A DNA stretch of 64,000 nt from Oegoconia quadripuncta. Lineage: Eukaryota > Arthropoda > Insecta > Lepidoptera > Autostichidae. The notes beneath the pieces are model-generated. The model had not been told where the DNA came from. It ran no database searches and saw only the letters and a list, made by a program, of their open reading frames with translations. The DNA is taken from positions 20,483,151-20,547,150 of the forward strand of contig OX438755.1 in the NCBI GenBank assembly GCA_949316235.1. Direction: 5' to 3'. This document shows positions 12,101-24,100 of the stretch, one piece after another. Position 1 is the stretch's first letter; the number at the start of each line of letters is the position of its first letter. Position numbers and translations under genes: made by a program.

Positions 12101-15100
12101 TCATTGTCATCACAGGAGCATTCAGAGGTAGATTCACAAATCAGTTACAAAGTTACCATAGTAAAAGTTATTTTGTGTTTTTATTTCAGATATTAAAGTA
12201 ATAGTTACAGCAGAGAAGTAAGTAATAATAATATATAACTTCTAACTTCAAACTTCAAGCATTTATTTCAACGTAAGATACATGATATCATTTGTTGAAT
12301 GTCAATTTAAATCTACTAGAAATGAAAAAAATTATAGCATTTATCTGTCAGTCGGTATGTCCAAGCTACTACCGCTTCGGAAAGGGAAATCATCTGTGGG
12401 AAAAGAAGTGGCGCAAGAAACCCACAGGATCATTGATGTCCTTTTTAAAATAAAGTATATAACTAATACTATTTTATAATTTTGGGGAGCTGGTCGAATT
12501 ACACTAAGCGTGTTTGTCATTCAGGTAGTCACTAATTTTATAATAACACTTTTTTGCTAATGTTATTTTGACATAATCTTTAAATTTTTTCTCAGTTAGA
12601 TTTATGATATTCTCAGGTATAAGGTTATAAAAGCGTATACAGTGTCCCACAAATGATGTATTAGCTTTGCTTAGTCTGAACATAGGGGTAGCCAATTTGT
12701 TCTTATATCTCAAATTTTAATTATGCTTGTCACTATTTTTCGGGAAAGCAGAAATATATTTTCGAACGTACATAATATTTTCAAATTATAAAAAAGGAGA
12801 CCAAAAAAAAATTTTTTCTTTTTTTTTCTTTGCAGCCAACACGTATAACTGGAGTATACCACCGGAGCAGGTGCCGCCCGGCTTCGGTAGCGGTGGGTTC
12901 TTCCCTTATGGCGTGTGGGGGACGCTGAAGGGGGCCGCGGTCTGCTTCTACGGCTTTGTGGGGTTTGACGTCATCAGCGCGACCGGGGAGGAGGTGAGGG
13001 CATCCTTGTGGGCATCCTATGTTCTCTTGCTGCTATAGGGGATGGATGTTTATGGAGCTAGTAATGACGTATTTGACGACCTGTTTGGTGTAGTGGTTAG
13101 CAATTCTGGCCACTATACCAAAAGGTTGCGAGTTCGAATCCCGCTAGGGGCATATGTTTGTGTGATGAATACGGACATGTGTACCCGAGTTATGGATGTT
13201 TTCATTTATAATAAGTATTTATTTACAAAAAAATGTATTTATGTAGTATATCAACCATCTGGTATCCACAACACAAGCCTATAGTTGCTTACTGTGGAAC
13301 TAGAGGGCGATGTTTGTATGTCTAAGGATATTTATTTATTATTTATTATTATTAATGAAACACGTAAACAAAGCCTACTACATATACCTAAAGTATATCT
13401 ACAAAATTATCAAACGTAAACGGGATGAGTCCTGTTTCAATATTAACAATAATCCTGTCCTTTGTAGGTGGAATTTTTTCAAATTAAAAAAAAAATTTTG
13501 GTCCCCACCATACAAATTTTACATTTTGTGACAGGGGAAGTCTAAAGGTCAACGCCCGCGAAATATGGAAAATTGTAAAAATATAAAATCTTCAACTAAT
13601 TGAAGTGTAAACTTTCCCCAAATATATAAAAATTTTCTGTACATAATATGTATTTATATCTGTATATATTAGTATTTATTTATCTATTTAGATATGTAAG
13701 TAGGTATATGTATTGTACATATAAGTATGTGTATACAATTATTATATATTATATTACTATTATTAGGTATTTATTATTATTAAATCTGTACACGTATGTA
13801 TGTCCATCCACTTCAATTCTCACTCTTGTCACTCACGGTCTTGCTGGAAGAAATCTCTTTTTGGAGATAAGCTTGCACCTTTGTACATCCTCTTTATTGC
13901 TGTACTGTTTTTATGATTAGTGTACAATAAACTATAAATAAATAAAAAAAAATTGTTATCAAAATTCGTTAAAATTGTATGAAAACGTAAAAATTCATAT
14001 ACAGGGTGAAGTTTAATTCGTGTAATTCCTGTTTACTGGTGACTCCACTCTGATTACGAACAACTTTCCACTGGGAACCACAATCAAATTCGATAAAAAA
14101 ATGTTCGATTATTCATACAAAGTAAAGCATTTTGAAACCACTAATATGGAAGTCCAACAATTTACGGCTGAATTGGGCTATGACAAGGCTAATTTTCTAA
14201 TGGAAAATTGTTCGTAATCAGAAATGAAATGAAATATTTATTCACTAGAATATGGTCCAACAATTGATCTTTAAATATAATACAGTGTAGTATGTGACGC
14301 ACCTCCGCCTTATGTAACTTTAGTATATAAGCAATTGCACCGCATTATCGCCCCTTCATTATACGTATAGCACGAGTCAATTGTGTTTCCTTCATTGCGC
14401 ACCTGGTTCCCACATTGCAACAGCGCTTTCGCATATTCTCCCATTTATGGCGTGCAAATATCATTGTCTTTAAGCATAATCTAAATATAAGTATATAACT
14501 CAAAGGTGACTGACATAGTGATCTATCAACGCCCAGCCCAAACCACTGGACGGATCGGGCTGAAATTTGGCATGCAGGTAGATGTTATGACGTAGGCATC
14601 CGCTAAGAAAGGATTTTGATAAATTTTACCCCCAAGGGGATAAAATAGGGTGTGAAAGTTTGTTGTTTGTATTTTGATAAAATCTTCCACGCGGACGAAG
14701 TCGCGGGAGGAAAGCTAGTATTAAATATATAGTAAATTATTAATCAAGTCAAATTAGTATTAATAATAAATATTTCGGACACTTACACCAATCATCTAGT
14801 CCCAAACTAAGCAAAGCTTGTGCTATGGATACTAGATAACGGATAAACATACATAAATATTTATGTAAACATCCATGGCTCAGGAATAAATGTTCATATT
14901 CATCACACAAACATTTACCCGTCGCGGGATTTGAAACCGCAACCGTTGGCTTCGCTGACAGGGTCACTATCCACTACACCAATCGGTCGTCAATTATTAA
15001 CGATAAATTAATTAATTACAATGTCAGAAAATATGCAATAAAAAGAAAAATAAATTAGTTGTCGCTCAGAAATTCCAATACTGAATACCCTTCTCTAGAA

Positions 15101-18100
15101 AATATGCAAACACCTGCTTTCTTCTTCTTCTTATTTTTGAGGATGGCAACCAGTCAACCTCATTGTCGAGGGACATTACTGCCAGTTTCGAGTGAAACAT
15201 TTTATTTATCTTATTTCTTCAGTTTATAGGTCAGTCTCAATCAAAACAAGTAATTCGTCGTATACACAGTCTAGTCACGGTCAAGTCATTCTTCAGTAAA
15301 GTGGCAGAATGCTTTACAAAAGATTTTGGCGGCTTCTTGTGGGAACCCGAAAGCTCCGTTACGCACTTTAATTTACACTTCCCTTCACCTGTACACTAAC
15401 ACTAACGTTTGCTGCACAATATTCTGCCATTATTAAGCTTCAAAAGTTAGAATGCACAAATTTTAAGACTTATAAAGAAAAATGCTACTTCACTCGCCGA
15501 GTTCCCGCCAAAAAGCCCACCTGCTTTTTAAATATTTTACCAATTTGTTTTTTTTTTACCAAGGAGTGGAGTCACCGGTTGAAATTGTTGGACTTCCATA
15601 CTTAAGGTGGTAGAATGGTTTACTTTGTAATCGAAAATTTTTGGTATACATTATACTAAACATACAAGTCTGTCATATGAACCTACATACATAATATTAT
15701 TATGCATACGAAAAAAAAATCTATTTCTAAATGCATACAATCCAGGACTTTTAGTTAAAACCCAAAGTCAAATAGTGCTTTCTCAGACGTTTTTTTGAAG
15801 ATGGCGGTCGGCGCACTATCACGTACGTCGTGCGGTAGGGAGTTCCACAGCCTCACTGCATGCGCAGTGAATGAGTCGCCATAGGATTGGGTATTGGGTG
15901 GCGGTCTTAGGTGTAAAGTGTACAGGGAGCGATGATAGTTATTAATAACTTAAAAGTAACCTATATAGATATATTATATTGGTTACTTTTAAATTAGTTA
16001 CTCCTATTGATGTCCAAAGGTCCACGAGCCCCGACGCACGATCCCCTACGCCATTCTGACAGTGCTGGCCATCGTGTTCTGCGTATACGCCGGCGTGGCT
16101 ACAGTGGTCACCATGATGGTGCCTTACTATTTACTTGTAAGTACAAAATATATTTTTCTGGAATAGGCTTGGAAATTCGTGCATTATTTTGACTACCTTT
16201 TTCGAGATAAATTGAGAATGGTGTACCTACTGGTCAAATACATGCGAACATTATCTTCGGCCACATCGTCACTTCCCATCAGGTGAGATTATGGTCAAAT
16301 GCGTATCCAGATAATCGTACAATAAAAAGAAATTATAATGGAACTGTCCTTTTACTCTGAAACATACGTTGACCACGAAAATAATTTTTTTAAATTTCGA
16401 CCTGGCTTGCGAATAGAAAGCTGTTTGATAAAAAAAACAAATGAATAATTTGGCGCGTGAATTTTTTTTTTATGCACAAGGATTAGCACTTGACCTCAAT
16501 CACACCTGATGTTAAGTGAAGATGAGGGCGACGATTAGCGTACTGACCCGGCAACCCCATCTTATTTGGGGGACTGGCTATCTTATCTCTGACAACCGGA
16601 ACACAACAATGATATTAACATTGCTGTTTGGCGGCAGATTTAGATGAGATGGTGGTAGCTAGCCAGGCGGACATTTAATATGCCCTACCACCAACCCAAC
16701 CGTCTAATAAATATGTACCCCACTGGGGATCGAACCCGCGACCTCCGAATTGTAAACCCAATGTTGTTTACATACATTGAGCCATGGAAGCGGTTAACGG
16801 AAATTGTTGTTTGTCATTGATTTTGTTTGGAATTTAATTATTATTGTTTTTTGTTTTATGGCAATCGGTCGTCTTTAATGCGATCAGCCATTATTGCCAG
16901 TGTCCGATTGTGCGGATAAAACCCTGCATGAGGTTGACCAGTATGAAATCTGAGCCAAACCATCCGTCTGTGTCCCGTTTGAATCACCTAAAACAAAAAG
17001 GACGAACACAAATATACATAGTAAAACAACACAAGGACATTGTGTTGATAATTTGACAAAAGTATTTACTATAGAAGCCTTGGTCGTAACCTGGAATTTT
17101 CGTCCATCCATGCCTAACCGATTCGTAAACTCTATGTTGTCCACCTGGCTAGCAGGCAGACATTTAAAATGCCCCACCACCAACTAAACCCAGTACTACA
17201 CACTATATTTTCACTTAACATCAGGTGTGATTGAAGCGTTAACTCGTTGTGCTTAAAAAAGGTAGGTAGACAAGGAGAGCATCCAAATTTCATCACACGA
17301 TGGCCAAACTTTAGTCGATTATTGGAATATATTTTCCTTTTCAGGACAAAGTGGCAGCTGTGGCGACAGCATTCTCATACGTGGACATGGAATGGGCAAG
17401 ATGGATAGTATCCGTTGGTGCTGTATTCGGTATTTTCGCAAGGTCGGTATCTCAGAAAAATGATCCTGTGGGTTTCTTGCGCCGCTTCTTTTCCCACAGA
17501 TAAAATTTCCTTTCAGAAGCGGTGGTAGCTGGACATACTGACTGACCGAAAAATGCTTAGGCCTATTTTTATTTCCAATAGATTTAAATTGACATTCAAC
17601 AAATGAAATAAATGCTTGAAGTTTGAAGTCCACGTTCTTTTCAAGTGTGAGCTTGAGAGCGTTTATACCTCATGGCATGACATCCTAACTGTAAAGTTAA
17701 GTAGCGATCACAATAGATCGTGATAGATTGATACAGGTCTCCGACGACTTGCAACAGCCAGCATACAACCAATACCAACTCAATTTTTGACACGGTAGTG
17801 TTTTTAATATAAAAGATGTAACCTTGTTCAGTAAAACTGAAGCTACTTTCGTAATAAGTCAATTGAGCGCCACTCTTCTTCATATATCACTATATCATGT
17901 TGATTTGTAATTAACCATTTCCAGTCTCTTTGGTGCTATGTTCCCGCTGCCTCGGCTTCTATACGCAATGGCGTCTGACGGGTTGCTTGTACGCTGGTTC
18001 GCGAGAGTCAGCTCCGACCGGAAGTCGCCAGCCCTGGCCACCATCCTGCCGGCTTGTATTATTGGTGAGTTTTTTAATTTTCCAACGTGGTACTGTCGCA

Positions 18101-21100
18101 TTCACTGGTTCTTCTCGATGAATTGTCGCTGTCAGGTCCTTGGATAGGTGACTATTTTTGCTTCGGAGAGCACGTAAAACTGTTGATTCTGCGGTTGTTT
18201 TCCATTGAAAATGAGTCTTTTTCTTTGATTCATCGGTTCAGGTTGTGCAGTTACTTAGGTATCTAGGACATGTACTCCTAGGACTGACTCCTGATCTAAT
18301 CGACGACCAGCACTAGTATCATGACAGGTGTGATAAACGATGTCGCGCAGGATAATATTTATCCTGCTTATTCGCTTGGACGAAATATACAACTATTCCA
18401 CTATCACTCCTACGTCGCGCGCGACAAACGGGGGCTGAACATGGAGCTAGAGAGACGGGTACTCGCGATTCAATGCAACATGTAATTTACTACGTACTGC
18501 TGATCTGAATTTGGAAAAAAATAAATAATTACCCTTGGACATACACACAGCGCCATCTAGTTCGCAACTAGGCATGTATTATGAATACCAAATAGTTGAA
18601 TATAACGGAAATACATTTATTTTGTAAATATATACATGAATGCAAACATCCATAACTCTGATACAGGTGTCCGTATTCATCATATGGAACCCGCGAATTT
18701 TTAGCTAAGTACACCAAACAGATCTTACGATTAGTTCAATTCCTATAAGTTTTTCACTTTCTTCAACTGAACTTCACTTAACTTCAATAATTACAAGTAC
18801 ACCAATAAATCAAATTGGTTCACATAGGTACCTAATCATATAGCTTGCCTAAAGCAAATGGATTATGAACATGTTTAATATATAATAAAATATTGTTTCG
18901 ATTCCAGCTATCCTGGCAGCGGTCGTGGAGCTGGATCAGCTGATCCTGATGATGTGTATTGGCACGTTGCTCTCTTACACCATAGTAGCAGCTTGCGTGT
19001 TAATACTAAGGTGGGTAGGCGCAATTCCATAGACAAGACGTGACGGAGACATTAGATACGTAAAGAGCATGTTGAGAAATGCTCCTTTTTAGAAGTGTAC
19101 ATTCTGCGTCAACAAAATATAATGTTTAAAATTTTGACATTCCACTTTCCATACTCTACATTTCATTCCTGCACTCGAAGGAAGCTATTTTGAACAATTT
19201 TCTTATTTGGATTGGATTGTACACCATCTAAGTATTTGCTATCGCGAAAACCTTCATTTTCTTTTTTGGTTGATAAGGGGTGCGATACGAGCAAAACTTA
19301 GTTTATATATCTGTTTATAGGGTCTAACAAAATTAACCCTACAAACTTTGGCCATTGCACGTACATGACAATAAAATAATATATTCATTAAAACCACTAG
19401 ACTTAAAAATTTTGTTTCCGAGTAAAAAAATGAAATGAAAATATAAATTAACAGATATACTTCATTTCGATTGCTCCTTTTTTTAACAATGAGAAAAAAG
19501 GCAACGTTCATATGGATGACGACGATGGCGGGGCACAGGGCGCAACCAATCACAGCGCGTCGCGGCGGCGCCGGGGCAAGCGCCGGCGGCGAGCGCTCGA
19601 GCGGCGAGTGGTCGCCTTTCGGCGTCTTCATTGATACCGCGGCACGTTTTTGTGTGTTGTGGCAAAGTAGGGGAGAGTGGGGGAACTGAGAACGGCGGGT
19701 AATTAGGAACAGCTAGATAAGTAATATTTCCCCCCACAATACACCGTCCCGCACCTGTCCAACGGATGCATCCAGCGCCCCTCAGAGCATACGCGATAGT
19801 TAGATTGAAAGACCGCACGGGCGCTGTTATGGTGAGTCGAACAATTTTTTTTGCATTTCTGTTATAATTTTTGTTATGTGTTATAATAGATGTAAATATA
19901 GTACTTTTGAGTTCGAAGACCCCATATTTCGTTACTATTATACACGTACCATATGTTTATAAATCCCATGTAATGTGAAGTTCACCAAAAATACTGTTGA
20001 GGGTAGCGACCATTTTTATTTATATTGACTACTTCGGGCAATTGGGAACGGCGTCAGGCGGGTAATTGAGAACGTTTCTAATTACCCCTTGGGTTCTTAA
20101 TTACCCCTTGGCTGGTTGATTGTGGAATAATGTTTTAACGTTACGAATTGTTTTTGATGACTCGAAATTATATACGACAGCCTGAACCAAAATACCAAAT
20201 TGGAGATCTTCGCCATGCTATCGAAGATGTCAAAAGTAAAAAGGTCACATTAGGTCAAGCTGCCAAGTACCAAAAACAACATTATTCAAACAACTAAAAC
20301 AAAAAAAATTCAAGACTCCAAAAAAAGGTCGGTACACCGTATTTAATAAAGAACAAGAAGACCAGTTAGAAAAATTTGATGAAGTTGATTGCTGCAAGTC
20401 TTTTTATGGCATAACATCAAAACGTGAGCTCTACATCGTTAACAATCCTGGGAAACGAATAAGCCAATATGAGGTTGGAGATCTATACAAAAGAAGCCAC
20501 AAGTAAAGGGTAAAGGAGTCAGAATTTTGAAGAAGGCTTTACAAGGAGATGAAAACGAAGAGGAGTTTTATTGCATAATTTGCAACGAAAAGTATGAATC
20601 CGAAACGAATACGAATGAAAGAATGAAACAGAAGATTGGATCGTGTGCGCCATTTGTAAACTCTGGGCATATAACTGTACTACCGGAGAAACCAGTAAAG
20701 GTTACGTGTGTGATTTGTGCAACACAAAGAAATTGTAGTTTATTATAAAGATTTAATTGTATCGTTCCTAATTACCCCATACCGTTCCCATTTCCCCCGC
20801 GGGATGATCTCAATTACCCCATAGGGTATCGGGTAAAAAGGAACGGCAATGTTCTTTGTTTTTGTTTATATTTTAATAAAACGTTGATTTTTAAGGTTTT
20901 ATTTAGCACTAATAAGTAGACAGAGAAGCAAAGTTATGTTTCAATAAAAGTTGATTATGGTCTGTGACCTTCTTTTATTATTTTTGAGCGTTAGAAGTTA
21001 AGTGTTCCCAATTCCCCCACTTTCCCCTACTTAGAGCGCGCGGCCATTAATGTCCAACTCACAAAATTTACATTTCTAAATTTTATTTTTTGAATAAAAT

Positions 21101-24100
21101 CTGTTAACTTTAATGTTTTTTTTTCGATAGGTACATCCTACACATACACTCTGCAACGTTTGTCGGGTTAATTTTGTTAGACCTTATATAAAGTAAATAA
21201 CATCCCATTTTCGAGCACAAGTATATAAAAAAACCTGTTTTGTTTTCCAGATATCGTTCAGATGATGTTCCCGCACTGCACGCGGGATACGTGAAGCAAT
21301 TGTTTGGGCTTGGAGACAAAGTGCCGACGAAGATATCGGCGCGCGTCGTCAACATTACTTTGCTTGCATTTAGTAAGTTTACGCTTTTAAATATTTATTT
21401 GAATAACTTAAGCACGAAACTACGATACATGCAGATCTCCAAAGAGTATGCTACAATTATTAAAAAGCTTTAAACATTGGATTATATATATTCTATGATG
21501 ATGACATTAGTTCCGTCTTTCCGAATGTACAAACACTTGATTGATGAATTATTATAAATGCAAAAGGCCCCCCTAGCACAGCCCCTAGGCTCTATCCGAA
21601 TTAGACTGAGGGTAAATCAGGCCCGTCTTATAGAATCTTTTGTGAGTTGTGAACGTAATAAGTGCGGATGTAGAAAAGCAAAATCAGTCCAATGTTAGAC
21701 AAGAAGTTGCGCAAGAAACCCACAGAACTTCAAGATGTAAATTTACGTATAGCGTCTTATAGAAACCCTATAGATATTTTAAACTATGATTTTTAACCTT
21801 AGCTGAAGTAGAAGTCCTAGCGTTAGCCTAATCCAGATAAGGATTCTTTATCCATCTCTATTCCAAATTCATTCAAGTTACCTGTGCTGTAAATAACAAT
21901 TAAAGTATTTAAAATCTAAAAATCCCCACAGCATAATTTTAATATTTTACGGACAGCAGGATTTTTTTTGTCATAAAATACATTATGCTATGACACTCTG
22001 GGGATAATTAAGCGACTAATTTAGCGACATCTTGCACTTCAAAAGTGGTCAAGTCCAATAAATACACCCGAAACCTGGAGCAGTTTGTCAGAGGTTTTTC
22101 TGTGTATCAGTGTGCGTGTGTATCGCGATGGCCTTGGTGGCTGTGAACGTGGAGTCGCCGCTGATCCCGGTGGCGGTGCTGCATGTGGCAGCATTGGCGC
22201 TGCTGCTGGTCATCATGCTGCAGCCTCAGACGGGAGAGCAACTCACATTCAAGGTAACGGAAAAGAAGACGAGCAATAATTGCACTTGGGCTTGTTTTAT
22301 GGGGAAAGCCCTACAAACTTACAGATCACAGTTATGTACTCTGGTGTCCCACAGGGCAGTAATTTGGGACCACTGTTGTTCCTGCTATACGTAATTCACT
22401 TGCCACGCCACATAAATATTGCTCTTTGCAAAGGATACCACGCTTGTGATTAGGAAATCTGATGATAGAGTATTTGAAAATGACATAAATAATGCTTTAG
22501 AGGATTTAGTTGATTGAATGGACGATAATAATCTTAAATGTAATAAAAACTAACTTTATGCAATATCATTCACATGAAGCAAACCCACCACATCTACTTG
22601 TGTAGTACAAAGATTGTCCAACAGTTTAAAGTTTTTGGGATCACTGATCGATCGTAATTTGAATTAGAAAGATCACATTGCAGCCATAATCTATAGACTG
22701 GATCGTTTCGTTATTGCATTGAGGAGACTAAGGCCCGTATTAATAAACCAATCTCAATACAAGTCTTGAGGCTGTATCACCCGAGATGCGTCTTAAGCAG
22801 TTGACGCTATCTCAAGCTACGTGCTAATTTATAAACCAATCTTGAGGTCTATTCAGCTGAGATCACTTCTCAAGAATTCGCCTCAGCGGCGAATGAATGA
22901 TAGTCTTGAGTTTCGTTTATTAATACGTGAAACTCGGCGCACCTCTCAAGTGAGTACTGCTTGAGTATGCACGTGCATTTCAGGTCTCAAGTAAGGTTTA
23001 TTAATCAACACGTTTACTTGGGACCGGTCACAAAACTATTCTCAATCTTGAGAACGGTACGGGCCTAAGAACCACTGTCCCATCCGAAGCTGCAAACGTG
23101 GCAAGCCATGGCCATGTCTCCTCTATTCTAAATTATTGTCTGATAATTTGGGGCAATTCTGTGGACGTAGGGTATTTAAGCTACAGAAAATGTGTATATG
23201 GGTTATCATGAATGCCTGGTTTACTGACAGTTGTAGACCTCTGTTTAAAAAGCTACCTACCACTGCCTTGTCTGTATATTCGCAATGTTTGTATGTTTAT
23301 TATGACTAAGGTGGTCAACTCTGCGGAAAGGACATTCTGAGCATTTGTACACGTTTTGTGGAGTTTGCCTAAAATCACGAAATAAAATATACGTGTTCAA
23401 AAAATGATGGATTTTTGATACATCAACAAGAGCAAATTTTTTCAATAAATAAACAAGGCTAATAATAATGTCATGTTTATGTGGTGAAATAATGAATTAA
23501 ATTAATTATTAATTGTAATTGCGTGACATTTTTTTATTTTAATTGCTATGTTTTTTGTTGTTTTCTATTTTTAATTTATTTTTAGTATTTGCATACCATT
23601 GTGATGCTAATTGTAATTATGTAATATTGACTATTTTAATTGCCATGTATTTTATTGTTTTGTCTGTTTCTGTGTTTCACAATTAATAATGACATATTGC
23701 ATAATGTGCCTTTTTGTAATAAAAAAATCTGTTTATAAAAGAGCAACCCTCGAGTAGGAGGCTTGTTCTTATCAGGGGAAAATTGACTTTTGAACAAGCA
23801 GTACCTTAAAAAATGTAAATCTGACTATTTTAAGTGTACCCTGTGTACCTACGAATAAAGCATTTGTTATTACGTATTTACTAAATTAACAATACTGTAT
23901 ACTAAGTACAAATTGCTACTAACTCACTAATAAATTATGGATTGTATGATCTGAAATAAATTATTTATTATTACTCTATTCAATTTCCAGACTCCCCTGG
24001 TGCCGTTAATCCCGTGTCTCAGTATATACGTCAACGTGCATCTGATGATCCTCGTCAACATTCAGACGTGGATACGAATTGTCATCTGGATACTTATTGG

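Noticed and set aside
13081..13155. tRNA-like sequence with A and B boxes
   Set aside because: It is the head of a repeated SINE (SINE-C) followed by the same body in several copies. The cloverleaf acceptor stem cannot be completed.
16884..17183. Minus-strand frame of 99 codons
   Set aside because: Lies in an intron, has no motif, and runs into SINE-A sequence.
19254..19818. Overlapping minus-strand frames of 111-125 codons
   Set aside because: They owe their length to the GC-rich block and the pogo end. No family motif or splice support.
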